Source: VRUE01 sp963814915
GTDB taxonomy: Bacteria > Actinomycetota > Thermoleophilia > Solirubrobacterales > 70-9
Assembly: GCA_963814915.1 (NCBI GenBank)
Contig: CAWFEI010000007.1
Location: 94,836-158,835 of the forward strand
DNA length: 64,000 nt
Reading direction: 5' to 3'
A model generated the notes under the pieces. The model was given only the letters and a program-made list of their open reading frames with translations. It searched no databases and was not told the DNA's origin. Made by a program: the position numbers and the translations under genes. Shown in pieces: positions 44,658 to 52,814 of this stretch (position 1 is its first letter; each line of letters opens with the position of its first letter).

Positions 44658-45522
44658 GCCGCTCCCGATGCGCGTCCAGGCCCCCGCAAAGCTCAACCTC
44701 TGCCTATTTCTCGGCCCGCGCCGCGAGGACGGCCTGCACGAGCTCTGCTCGCTATTCGAGCCGCTCGCCCTCGCCGACTCGATCGAGATCGCCGCGGCCG
44801 GCGAGCGCGACGAGGTCCTCTGCGCCGGGGTCGAGGGCGAGAACCTCGCCGCGCGGGCGCTGGCGGCCCTGCGCGAGAGCGGCTGGCAGGCGCCGCCGCT
44901 GCGACTTGAGATCGAGAAGCGAATCCCGGTCGCGGCCGGCCTCGGCGGCGGCAGCGCCGACGCCGCGGCCGTGCTGCGCCTGGCGCGCGACCGCGCGGAG
45001 GAGGGCACCGGGTCGGTTGCGGACCTGGCCGAGATCGCAGCGCGGCTCGGCGCCGATGTCCCGTCGCAGCTGCAGCCGGCGCTCGCGCTGGTGCGAGGAG
45101 CCGGCGAGCAGGTCGAGATGCTGCCGGCCCCTCCCCCCCATGCGGTCCTACTGCTACCCGACGGAGGCGGACTGGGAACCGCCGAGGTTTTCGCCGAGGC
45201 CGACAGGCTCGGGCTTGGCCGCGGCGCCACGGAGCTGGATGAGCTGACGACGCGCCTGCGAGACGCGGCGGGGAGCGGGGCCTCCCCGCTCGCCTACGCC
45301 GAGCTGCTCGCCAACGACCTCGAGCCGGCGGCGCGCTCGCTGCGCCCGCGGATCGGCGAAGCGCTCGACGCGCTGCGCGCGGCCGGGGCCCCGCTCGCCC
45401 TTTTGACCGGCTCGGGGCCGACGGCGTTCGGCCTCTTCGGGGACCTGGCCGCGGCCGAGGGAGCCGCGCAGCGAATCGACCGCGACGACGCGATCGTCTG
45501 CGCGGCCGGGCCCACCCCGTAA
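44632..45522 (+). CDS. ispE: 4-diphosphocytidyl-2-C-methyl-D-erythritol kinase
   Basis: 296 residues. GHMP kinase phosphorylating CDP-methylerythritol in the non-mevalonate isoprenoid pathway. APAKLNLCLFLG at the start, PVAAGLGGGSADAAAVLR as the ATP loop (~101-118), and the C-terminal LLTGSGPTAFGLF motif are present. ATG 44632 overlaps rsmA; an internal ATG at 44668 (MRVQAPAKL) is possible. The rsmA-ispE pair is a widely conserved neighbourhood. Confidence 0.94.
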   Translation: MTNSVAAAEPLPMRVQAPAKLNLCLFLGPRREDGLHELCSLFEPLALADSIEIAAAGERDEVLCAGVEGENLAARALAALRESGWQAPPLRLEIEKRIPVAAGLGGGSADAAAVLRLARDRAEEGTGSVADLAEIAARLGADVPSQLQPALALVRGAGEQVEMLPAPPPHAVLLLPDGGGLGTAEVFAEADRLGLGRGATELDELTTRLRDAAGSGASPLAYAELLANDLEPAARSLRPRIGEALDALRAAGAPLALLTGSGPTAFGLFGDLAAAEGAAQRIDRDDAIVCAAGPTP

Positions 45523-45533
45523 GACTGCGCGCA

Positions 45534-47054
45534 GTGAAACTGCAGCTGCCAGAGGACCGGCGGCGGAAACGCCTGCTGATCGCGGCGATCGTCGCGGCGG
45601 TGGCCGTCGGCTACTACCTGCTCAGCCGGGTGATCCCGCACGAAGAACTGCAGGGCCTGCTCGAAGACGTCTCCAATGCGCTCGGCGCCTGGACCTACCT
45701 GCTTGTGGGCATCTTCGCCTTCGCTGAGACGGGCGCCTTCGTCGGCCTCGTCGTCCCCGGCGAGACGGTGATGCTGCTCGGCGGCGCGGTCGCCGGACAG
45801 GGCGCGATCGACATCTACCTGTTGATCGCGATCGCCTGGTTCGCGGCCTGGGCGGGCGACACGACCAGCTTCTTCCTCGGCCGCCGCCTCGGCCGCGAGT
45901 TCGTGATGCGCAACGGGCCGCGCTTCGGGATCAGCCACGAGCGCTTCGAGAAGGTCGAGGACTACTTCGGCCGCCACGGCGGCAAGACGATCTTCATCGG
46001 GCGCTTCATCAGCCTGGTGCGCGCCTTCGCCCCCTTCATCGCCGGCAGCTCGGGAATGCGCTACCGAGCCTTCGTCCCCTACAGCATCCTCGGCACCGGG
46101 CTCTGGGCCAGCGCCCACATCCTGATCGGCTACTTCTTCTCGCGCAGCATCGACACCGCCGCGAAGTACGCCGGCCGCGGCGCCTTCCTGCTCGGCACGC
46201 TGATCGTCGTCGTCGTCGGCACCGCGGTGACCGTGCGCCACTTCCGGGTCGAGGCCAACCGGCGAGCGGCGGTGGGCTGGATGGAGGGGCGGTGGGCGAC
46301 CGCCTGGCTGGTGCGGCTCTCACGCCGCTTCCAGCCGCAGCTGCGCTTCCTCTGGAACCGGGTGACCCCGGGCGGCACCTTCGGGCTCGAATTCACCTCG
46401 CTGATGGCGACCTTCGCCGTCGCCGCCTTCGTCCTCGTCGCCTATACGGTGATCGTCAACGGCGAACCCGGGCCGACGCCCGGCGATGTGACCGCGATGG
46501 AAATCGCCGAAAAGCTACGCACGGCGTGGCTGGTCGACTTCGCCAAGGTCTTCACCGCGCTCGGTTCGGGCGCGGTCAGCTGGCCGCTGGCGGCGATCGC
46601 CGCAGCCGCCCTCGCCGTGCGCCGCCGCTGGGCCGAGCTGGGCGTGCTCGTCGCCGGAATGGCGCTCGTGATCGGCGGCGTGCACGAGCTCAAGGACGCG
46701 CTCGATCGGCCGCGCCCGGCCGGCGGCCTCGTCGGGGCGTCCGGCTCCTCCTTCCCCAGCGGCCACACCGCCTACTCGACCTTCTACGTCTGGCTGGCGG
46801 TGACGATCGTGATGCGGCTGCGGGTCGGAATGGCGCGCGGCGCCCTCGTCATCGCGGCGGGGATCGCGATCTCCGCCCTGGTCGGCCTCTCGCGCGTCTA
46901 CCTCGGCGTCCACTACATGAGCGACGTCAACGCGGGCTGGGCGCTGGGCGCCGCGGCCTTCTCGATCTGCGCGGCGGTGGCGCTCACCATCAGCACTGTG
47001 CGCCAGAATGGGGGATCCGATGCTCCCCTTCGCCCTGCAGAAGATCGAAAATGA
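45534..47054 (+). CDS. DedA (VTT)-PAP2 fusion membrane protein
   Basis: 506 residues from GTG 45534. N-terminal DedA/VTT domain (~20-215): FAETGAFVGLVVPGETVMLL, GDTTSFFLGRRLGREF, and the IFIGRFISLVRAFAPFIAG Arg motif, a family linked to lipid scrambling. After a linker, a PAP2 phosphatase domain (~285-495) has all three motifs: KDALDRPRP, SSFPSGHTAYS and SRVYLGVHYMSDV, with the nucleophile His in the third. Together they suggest transport and dephosphorylation of a lipid phosphate such as undecaprenyl or phosphatidic acid derivatives. Follows ispE by 11 bases, which would fit isoprenoid-lipid recycling. Confidence 0.9.
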   Translation: MKLQLPEDRRRKRLLIAAIVAAVAVGYYLLSRVIPHEELQGLLEDVSNALGAWTYLLVGIFAFAETGAFVGLVVPGETVMLLGGAVAGQGAIDIYLLIAIAWFAAWAGDTTSFFLGRRLGREFVMRNGPRFGISHERFEKVEDYFGRHGGKTIFIGRFISLVRAFAPFIAGSSGMRYRAFVPYSILGTGLWASAHILIGYFFSRSIDTAAKYAGRGAFLLGTLIVVVVGTAVTVRHFRVEANRRAAVGWMEGRWATAWLVRLSRRFQPQLRFLWNRVTPGGTFGLEFTSLMATFAVAAFVLVAYTVIVNGEPGPTPGDVTAMEIAEKLRTAWLVDFAKVFTALGSGAVSWPLAAIAAAALAVRRRWAELGVLVAGMALVIGGVHELKDALDRPRPAGGLVGASGSSFPSGHTAYSTFYVWLAVTIVMRLRVGMARGALVIAAGIAISALVGLSRVYLGVHYMSDVNAGWALGAAAFSICAAVALTISTVRQNGGSDAPLRPAEDRK

Positions 47055-47268
47055 GTACCTGCTCTTCGGCGCCGCCGGCCTGATCAGCCTGGTCGCCTTC
47101 GTCTCGCTGATCTTCGTCCCCGCGATCGGCTCCTACGGCCGGATCTGGGAGAAGGTCGCGGCCGGCTTCCTTTCGGTGATCGTCCTCGTCGCTCTGGTCC
47201 TCACCGGTGTCGTCGCCGGGCTCGCGATCGTCTACTACTACAGCGACATTGCCGAAATCGTCGGTTGA
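47020..47268 (+). CDS. Small membrane protein with two helices
   Basis: 82 residues from ATG 47020, preceded by GGGGGA; ATG 47008 is an alternative. Two membrane segments (LLFGAAGLISLVAFVSLIFVP shortened here as LISLVAFVSLIFVP, and FLSVIVLVALVLTGVVAGLA) and an acidic end. Overlaps the DedA-PAP2 gene by 35 bases in another frame, so it is translationally coupled and may be an accessory subunit. No family recognised. Confidence 0.65.
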   Translation: MLPFALQKIENEYLLFGAAGLISLVAFVSLIFVPAIGSYGRIWEKVAAGFLSVIVLVALVLTGVVAGLAIVYYYSDIAEIVG

Positions 47269-48463
47269 AGAAGAGGGGACGCTCGACGCCCTCTCGGAGG
47301 CGGTCGAGTCCGGCGCCGGGCTGCCCGCCGTGGCGCGGGCGGCGGCGCGGGTGCTCGACGCCAGCGTCGCCCTGATCGAGCGCTCCGGCGCCGTGCTTGC
47401 CGTCGCCGGGGCCTCCCCCGACCAGGAGGAGAAGCTGCTCGCCGGGGGCGAGCGGGTGACGACGGTCGAGCTGCGCGTCGCCGACGCCGCTGTCGGCGAG
47501 CTGCGCTACCGGGCAAAGGCCCCGCCGGACCCGGCGATCGCCCGCATGGTGACCACGCTGCTGGCGCTCGAGCTGGAGCGCTCGCGCGCGCCGGAGTGGC
47601 AGGACGAAGAGGTGGCCGGGGTCTTCGTCGCCGCCGTGCTGGCGCGCGGGGTGACCGACCGCGGCGACATCGTCGCGCGCGCCGCGGAGCTCGGCGCCGA
47701 CCTGGAGAAGGGCGCCGGGGCGATCATTCTGCGCGCCGCGCCGCGGACCGCACAGACCGGTGAGTGGCGGGCACGGGTCCTGACTCTGGCGATGCGGGCG
47801 CTGCGCTCGCTCGCCCCCGGCGCGCTCGCGGCAGTCGAGCAGGGAGAGGTGGCGACAGAGGTCGCGGCGCTCCTGCCCGCCGAGGACGAGGAGCGCCTGC
47901 AGCGAGCCTCCGCGGGGCTCGCCCGCGAGCTCGAGGACGCCCTGGCCGGCTTTCACCTGACGATCGGGGCGAGCCGCCGCGTCGCCGACCCGGCCGACCT
48001 CTACCGGGCCGGCAGCGAGGCCCGGCTCGCGGTCAACGTCGGCGAGGCCGAGGGCAAGCCGCTGCTCGCCTTCGAGGACACCGGCGCCTACCGGCTGCTG
48101 CTGCCGGCGATGAGCGACGACCCGGGCGAGCTGCAGCGCTTCTTCGCCGAGACGATCGAGCCGCTGGCCGCCTACGACGACCAGTACGAGACCGAGCTCG
48201 TCGCCACCGTCGAGGCCTACCTCAACAACGACGGCAACGTCGCGGCGACGGCAAAACAGCTCTTCACCCACCGGCACACGATCCGCTACCGGCTCGAGCG
48301 CGTCCGCGAGCTCTGCGGCCACGACGTCTCCGCCACCGAGGGCCGCGAGAAGCTCGGCCTCGGCCTCAAGGCGATGCGTGTGCTCGGCATAGCCTCCCCC
48401 CGCGGCCCGGCGCTGGAACCGGGCGCCGAGGGAGGCAAGGTGCCGCGCTCCTCGGAGGATTGA
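47207..48463 (+). CDS. PucR/CdaR-type transcriptional regulator
   Basis: Up to 418 residues. GTG 47207 overlaps the preceding gene; TTG 47249 or a later codon near GTLDALSEAVESGAG may be the true start. A GAF-like N-terminal domain (~25-130) is followed by a GGDEF-like degenerate regulatory domain and the C-terminal PucR HTH_30: YLNNDGNVAATAKQLFTHRH then TIRYRLERVRELCGHD. PucR-type regulators sense purine, amino-acid or sugar metabolites; no obvious target operon is adjacent. It is convergent with the glycosyltransferase gene across a nested palindrome. Confidence 0.85.
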   Translation: MSSPGSRSSTTTATLPKSSVEEEGTLDALSEAVESGAGLPAVARAAARVLDASVALIERSGAVLAVAGASPDQEEKLLAGGERVTTVELRVADAAVGELRYRAKAPPDPAIARMVTTLLALELERSRAPEWQDEEVAGVFVAAVLARGVTDRGDIVARAAELGADLEKGAGAIILRAAPRTAQTGEWRARVLTLAMRALRSLAPGALAAVEQGEVATEVAALLPAEDEERLQRASAGLARELEDALAGFHLTIGASRRVADPADLYRAGSEARLAVNVGEAEGKPLLAFEDTGAYRLLLPAMSDDPGELQRFFAETIEPLAAYDDQYETELVATVEAYLNNDGNVAATAKQLFTHRHTIRYRLERVRELCGHDVSATEGREKLGLGLKAMRVLGIASPRGPALEPGAEGGKVPRSSED

Positions 48464-48481
48464 GGCCCACCCCCGGTAGGG

Positions 48482-48533
48482 CTCAAGCTCCGATGCGTTC
48501 GCGAGACTCGGAGCTCGAGGGGTGAGGCTTGAG
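48482..48533. terminator. Nested palindrome between convergent genes, possible bidirectional terminator
   Basis: Outer CTCAAGC (48482-48488) and GCTTGAG (48527-48533) enclose a perfect 8-bp stem AGCTCCGA/TCGGAGCT (48486-48493, 48508-48515); the outer and inner pairs overlap at AGC and are therefore alternative. It encodes the last ~17 residues and stop of the minus-strand gene. There is no T run. Confidence 0.45.
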
Positions 48534-50801
48534 GTGGACGGGAGAGGCGGAGATTGCTTGGACGCGGAGGTCGCTCCAGGTGAGGCCCTCGCGGACCAGG
48601 GCCGGCAGGCCGAGGGCGACGGCGGTGGCGATCTCGACCGCCTGCAGGATGACTCCGTAGGCGAGGGCGTCGGCGGTGCTGACCCCCCAACCGGTGTGGA
48701 GGACGCTGATCACGGCGAGCTGGAAGACGCCGATGTTGGAGGGCGTCGCCGGGACGACCGCGGTGACGTTGACCGCGAAGAGGACCGCGGCGGCGGCGCC
48801 GATGCCGGCGTGGCCGAGCCCGAGCGCGGCCAGCAACGCCCAGCAGGCGGCCAGCTGGATCGCCCAGGCGCCGAGCTGCGCGGCGCTGGCGACGATCCCG
48901 TAGCGCGGCTGGCGGAAGACCGCCAGGCCGGCGCGCACCTGCAGCAGGGCGCGGTGCATCGCCGTGCCGATGCGGGCGAGGCGGCCGTTGCCGTTGCGCC
49001 GCATCAACGTCGGCGCTATCAGCACCACGAGCAGCAGCGCGAGCGGCACGAAGCTGAACACGAACAGCTTCTCGGTGCTGGAGTGGAAGAGGTCGGTGGT
49101 GGAGACGATGATGACGCCCAGCAGGGCGAGGGCGACGATGTTGAGCACGGTCTGGGAGACCAGCGTCCCGAGCAGGACGGGGAAGGTCTCGCGCATACGG
49201 CCGATCCGCCGCGCCAGGGTCATCGCCCTGGCCGGCTCGCCGAGGCGGGCCGGCAGCGTCGCCGACATCAGGACCCCGATCATCGTCGCCGAGGTGACGT
49301 CGCGGCGGCGCACCGGCCGCCGGGGCAGAGCGGCGCGCACGATCCCGTACCAGGAGGCGGCGCGGAAGAAGAGCGAGAGGGCCATCAGCGCGCAGGCGAC
49401 CAGGACCCAGGCGATGTCGGAGCGGACGATGCTGGTGAGGACGTTGTCGACGCCGATCTTCCGCGCCGCGAGTGCAGTCAGGCCGATCCCGAGCACCGCG
49501 GCGACCCCGAGCCCGACGCGCCGGGCGATGCGGCGCTTGCGGCTGCCGCCCTGGGCAAGCGGAGGGTCGAGCGAGGGCAGGCGCCGCGGCGGGCTCGGCG
49601 GCGCGCCACCGGCCGAGCGGATGCCGATCCAGTGCGCGGCGCGCTCGCTGACGTTGCGCGGCACCGGCGCCTCGATCGCGCGCTCGTAGACCTCGGTGAC
49701 CCGGTCGGCGACGTGTGGCCAGGCGTAGCGCTGGGCGCTCTGGCGCGCCGCGTCGCCCATCGCCGCCAGGCGCTCGGGCTCGTGGTGGGCGCGCTGCAGC
49801 TCCTCGGCGAGGCGCTGGGGGTCGCCGGGCGGGACGAGCACCCCGTCGACGCCGTCGCTGACCACGTCGCTGTAGCCGGCGATGGCGGAGGCGATCGCCG
49901 GGGTCCCGGCGGCGAAGGCCTCGGTCAGGACCATGCCGAAGCTCTCGCCCGAGAGCGAGGGGGCGCAGAGCAGGTCGGCCTCGTGGAGCGTCGTCCAGAG
50001 CTCTTCGCCGGACGCGCGGCCGCGCACGTCGATCGAGCCCATCGTCTCGGGGTCGGCGAGGTAGCGCAACACGTCCTCGCGCTCGGCGCCGATCACGGTC
50101 AGGCGGCTGGGCACATGCTCGATCAGCGCTTCGAACGCGGTCAGCAGGACGGGCAGGCCCTTGCGCTCCTCCGGGCGGCCGACGAAGGCCAGGCGCAGCT
50201 CCTCGCTCGGCGGCTTGGGGCCGGGGGGCGCGGCGTCGACGTCGACACCGTTGGGAACGATCTCGTAGCGGCCGCCGTACCAGCGGCGCCCGGTCCAGGC
50301 GGCCGCCTCGGAAACGGCGATCCGCTCCGAGAGCCGGTTGAAGACGCGCCGGGCGCCGAGCGCGGAGGCGATGTGATTGGGCAGCGCCTTCGTCGAGTAG
50401 GAGTGGAAGGTGCCGACCGCGGGCACGCGGGCCCCAAGCGCGGCGTTCCAGCCGACCAGCGGCACCACCGGCTCGTGGATGTGGACCAAGTCGTAGCCGC
50501 CCTGGCGAAGCTCGCGGCGGGGGGCGGCGACGCCACCGGCCGGGAAGGGCGCGAGGTTGGAGACCGCCCCGTTTGCCGCGAAGCCCGCCGTGCGGCCGAG
50601 CGGCACCAGATAGTCGGGGATCTCGCGCGACTCCGCCGGCGCACGATGGAGCGCCCGGCTGATCCGGTCGGGAGGGTCGAAGGGGGCGAGGACACGAACG
50701 TGATGGCCGCGACCGAGAAACTCCTCGGCGAGCGCTTCGACGTGCCGGTTCACGCCTCCCTGGTAACTCCAGGAATATGGCGAGACAAGGGCGATTCGCA
50801 C
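48483..50801 (-). CDS. GT4 glycosyltransferase fused to a UPF0104/LPG-synthase-type membrane domain
   Basis: 772 residues. The N-terminal half (~1-385) is a PimA-like GT-B enzyme: MRIALVSPYSWSYQGGVNRH, acceptor-side VHIHEPVVPL, donor-side FVGRPEERKGL and the ESFGMVLTEAFAAGTP motif with the EX7E glutamates. A basic linker leads to seven or eight membrane helices (~440-740) of the UPF0104 flippase-like family, with RLGEPARAMTLARR and VPATPSNIGVFQ motifs. A lipid-linked mannosyl- or glucosyltransferase that also moves or anchors its product is a reasonable model. ATG 50801. Ends in a palindrome shared with the pucR-type gene. Confidence 0.9.
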   Translation of the reverse strand: MRIALVSPYSWSYQGGVNRHVEALAEEFLGRGHHVRVLAPFDPPDRISRALHRAPAESREIPDYLVPLGRTAGFAANGAVSNLAPFPAGGVAAPRRELRQGGYDLVHIHEPVVPLVGWNAALGARVPAVGTFHSYSTKALPNHIASALGARRVFNRLSERIAVSEAAAWTGRRWYGGRYEIVPNGVDVDAAPPGPKPPSEELRLAFVGRPEERKGLPVLLTAFEALIEHVPSRLTVIGAEREDVLRYLADPETMGSIDVRGRASGEELWTTLHEADLLCAPSLSGESFGMVLTEAFAAGTPAIASAIAGYSDVVSDGVDGVLVPPGDPQRLAEELQRAHHEPERLAAMGDAARQSAQRYAWPHVADRVTEVYERAIEAPVPRNVSERAAHWIGIRSAGGAPPSPPRRLPSLDPPLAQGGSRKRRIARRVGLGVAAVLGIGLTALAARKIGVDNVLTSIVRSDIAWVLVACALMALSLFFRAASWYGIVRAALPRRPVRRRDVTSATMIGVLMSATLPARLGEPARAMTLARRIGRMRETFPVLLGTLVSQTVLNIVALALLGVIIVSTTDLFHSSTEKLFVFSFVPLALLLVVLIAPTLMRRNGNGRLARIGTAMHRALLQVRAGLAVFRQPRYGIVASAAQLGAWAIQLAACWALLAALGLGHAGIGAAAAVLFAVNVTAVVPATPSNIGVFQLAVISVLHTGWGVSTADALAYGVILQAVEIATAVALGLPALVREGLTWSDLRVQAISASPVHLKPHPSSSESRERIGA

Positions 50802-50836
50802 GAACTACAGAGCGTAGTGGATCGAGAGGAAGGGTT

Positions 50837-50870
50837 TAGCGACCGAGGACGCGGACTGACGCCACGTCAC
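50837..50870. repeat. R1 structured repeat, partial copy E
   Basis: TTAGCGACCGAGGACGCGG and ACTGACGCC..GTCA match the right half of R1, and the TGA of the downstream-reading minus gene (50869-50867) lies at the same relative position as in copies A, B and C. The left half is not recognisable in 50802-50836. Confidence 0.55.
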
Positions 50871-52060
50871 GCGCGTCCCTCCGCCCAGGCGAAGCCGAGG
50901 AAGGCCAGCAGATAGACGCCGCCGACCTCGAGCAGCAGCGCGCCCGAGTCGTTCGCGAGCGTGCCGACGACCGTCGCCGCGAGAGCGCCCAGCAGGGCGG
51001 CGCGCATCGCCGGCACGGCCTCCAGCCAGGCGGCTACCCGGTCACGGCGCAGCCAGGCAAGCGTCGCCGAGGCAATGACGACCGGCAGCCCGACGAGCAG
51101 GATCGGCCGGCCAAAGCTTTCGCCCGCCTCGCGCAGGCGGTGGCCGAAGACGGCAAGCACGTCGCCGCCGCTGTTCGCATCGAGGACGGTCTTGGTCAAG
51201 TGGGCGTTGGCGCCGGTGACGAGGTCGGCGGCTGCGAGCAGGGCGATTGCCGGGATCGGCAGCAGGAAGGCGAGCAGGGCGAGCCGTTCGCGCCCGGCGA
51301 GCAGGGCGGCGGCAATCGCGGCGCCGAGCGGCAGGGTGATCGCCGCACCGACGTCCGCCCCATAGCGCCCATAGGCGAAGACGAAGGTGAAGACCAGGGC
51401 GACGACGAGGAAGGCAGCGGGGCCTCGTCCCGACGCCCCCGAGGCTTCCGGTGCGCCCTTCCTGCCCATTGCGCGGGAAAGGCGCACCGGAACGGAGAGG
51501 GCGGCGCCCGTCCCGACCAGGATCAGCACGACCAGGCAGGCCTCGAGCTCGTTGCCGATCCCGTAGAAGCGGTGCCCGGCCGCTGGGTTGGGGCCGACCA
51601 GGGAGAGCTGGGTAAGCGGCGAGCCGAAGACGAGGTCGACCGCGTAGGCGATCGCCGTCGCGGCGCAGGCGAGCGCCAGCGCCCTGTAGCCGCCGAGCGC
51701 CGCCAGGCTGAGCGCCGCCAGCGCCGGCGAGCCGAGCATCAGCAGCAGCCGTTCGACTCCGACGCTCGGCTCCAGAGCCGCGCCCAGGAGGCAGAGCAGC
51801 GGCAGGTAGACCAGCGAGAGCGCCAGCAGGCGAGCCGCGGCCCGTCCCGCCCGCTCCCGGTCTAGCCCGAACGCCAGGCCGAACGCCCCGAGCCAGACGA
51901 GCAGCGTCACCCCGATCACCGGGCCGCGACGCCCGGCCACGTCGAACAACCGGCCGCCGGGCGCGGCGTCGCGCACCACCGCCAGCGGGTCGCCCTGGAA
52001 CCCGGCGCCGGCCGCGTGCAGGCCGAGCAGCGCGGCAATCGCAGCCGCGACCAGCGCCAC
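50867..52060 (-). CDS. Polytopic membrane protein with GPNPxxGxRFYGIGNE motif
   Basis: About 397 residues with ten or more membrane helices. GTG 52060 is preferred since it begins at the first helix and avoids the divergent hemQ gene; the frame is open to 52168. The loop GPNPAAGHRFYGIGNELEA is a signature of a membrane domain found in actinobacterial and firmicute proteins often tied to envelope polymers or alkaline-phosphatase-like partners; no enzymatic motif is visible. An R2 palindrome is inserted in frame (residues about 190-205) in a loop after VGTGAALSV. Stop lies within a partial R1 copy. Function unknown. Confidence 0.7.
   Translation of the reverse strand: MALVAAAIAALLGLHAAGAGFQGDPLAVVRDAAPGGRLFDVAGRRGPVIGVTLLVWLGAFGLAFGLDRERAGRAAARLLALSLVYLPLLCLLGAALEPSVGVERLLLMLGSPALAALSLAALGGYRALALACAATAIAYAVDLVFGSPLTQLSLVGPNPAAGHRFYGIGNELEACLVVLILVGTGAALSVPVRLSRAMGRKGAPEASGASGRGPAAFLVVALVFTFVFAYGRYGADVGAAITLPLGAAIAAALLAGRERLALLAFLLPIPAIALLAAADLVTGANAHLTKTVLDANSGGDVLAVFGHRLREAGESFGRPILLVGLPVVIASATLAWLRRDRVAAWLEAVPAMRAALLGALAATVVGTLANDSGALLLEVGGVYLLAFLGFAWAEGRA
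51446..51492. repeat. R2 palindromic hairpin, copy 3, in frame within a gene
   Basis: TTCCGGTGCGCCCTTCC (51446-51462) and GGAAAGGCGCACCGGAA (51476-51492) pair at 16 of 17 positions. The sequence matches copy 1 at TTCCGGTGCGCC and shares TGCCCAT in the loop with copy 2. Read on the minus strand it encodes VRLSRAMGRKGAPE within a membrane-protein loop without breaking the frame. Confidence 0.82.
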
Positions 52061-52079
52061 CGGCGCTATCGTGAGCGCG

Positions 52080-52766
52080 ATGGCCGACCGCACGTTCGCC
52101 AAGTTCACTTTCTTCAAGATCGACCCCGAGTGGCGCCGCCGCGACGCCGAGCTGCGCGCCGTCGACAAGCAGGAGTTCCTCGCGGCTTGCGACGACTTCG
52201 CCGTCGACCGCTCTCTGCGCGCCTACTCAACCATAGGCACGCGCGGCGATGTCGACCTCCTCCTCCTCAGCCAGAGCCCGAACTTGGACGACCTGCACAC
52301 CTTCCACGTCGTGCTCGGCCAGAGCGGCCTGACGAAATGGGCGAGCACGCCGCACTCCTTCCTCTCGATGACCAAACGCTCTCCATACAGCGAGGAGGGA
52401 GCGCGGCCGGAGATCTGCGTCTCCGAGCGCAAGTACCTCTTCCTCTACCCGATGGTCAAGCAACGCCGCTGGTACGGGCTGCCGCCCGAGGAGCGGCAGC
52501 GGATCATGAAGAGCCACATCGAGGTCGGCCGCCGCTACCCGGAGATCTCGATCAACACGTCCTACTCGTTCGGGCTCGACGACCAGGAGTTCGTCGTCGC
52601 CTTCGAGGGCGATGACCCGGGCATGTTCCTCGACCTGGTCAACGAGCTGCGCCCGACCGAGTCGAGCGAGTACACCGAGCGGGAGACGCCGATCTTCACC
52701 TGCGTCGCGATGTCGGTCCGCAAGGCGCTCGACGCGCTCGACGGCACGGCGAATGTCGCCGCGTAG
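52080..52766 (+). CDS. hemQ: Coproheme decarboxylase, chlorite dismutase family (HemQ)
   Basis: 228 residues from ATG 52080; a GTG at 52071 is possible. Chlorite-dismutase fold of the ChdC/HemQ type: YLFLYPMVKQRRWY holds the conserved Tyr that oxidises the propionates, SHIEVGRRYPEI the proximal His, and TSYSFGLDDQEFVVAFEGDD plus SEYTERETPIFT are diagnostic. The distal Arg of true chlorite dismutases is not seen at the expected place. It converts coproheme to haem b in the coproporphyrin-dependent pathway of Gram-positives. Heads a plus-strand run of redox and iron-sulfur genes. Confidence 0.92.
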   Translation: MADRTFAKFTFFKIDPEWRRRDAELRAVDKQEFLAACDDFAVDRSLRAYSTIGTRGDVDLLLLSQSPNLDDLHTFHVVLGQSGLTKWASTPHSFLSMTKRSPYSEEGARPEICVSERKYLFLYPMVKQRRWYGLPPEERQRIMKSHIEVGRRYPEISINTSYSFGLDDQEFVVAFEGDDPGMFLDLVNELRPTESSEYTERETPIFTCVAMSVRKALDALDGTANVAA

Positions 52767-52814
52767 GCGCTCGCGACGGGCCGCGAGCCGGTTTCCCTAT
52801 CCTTCCGCCTTCCG

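Noticed and set aside
48522..50915. 797-codon plus-strand open frame
   Set aside because: Antisense of the GT4-flippase gene; no recognisable domain.
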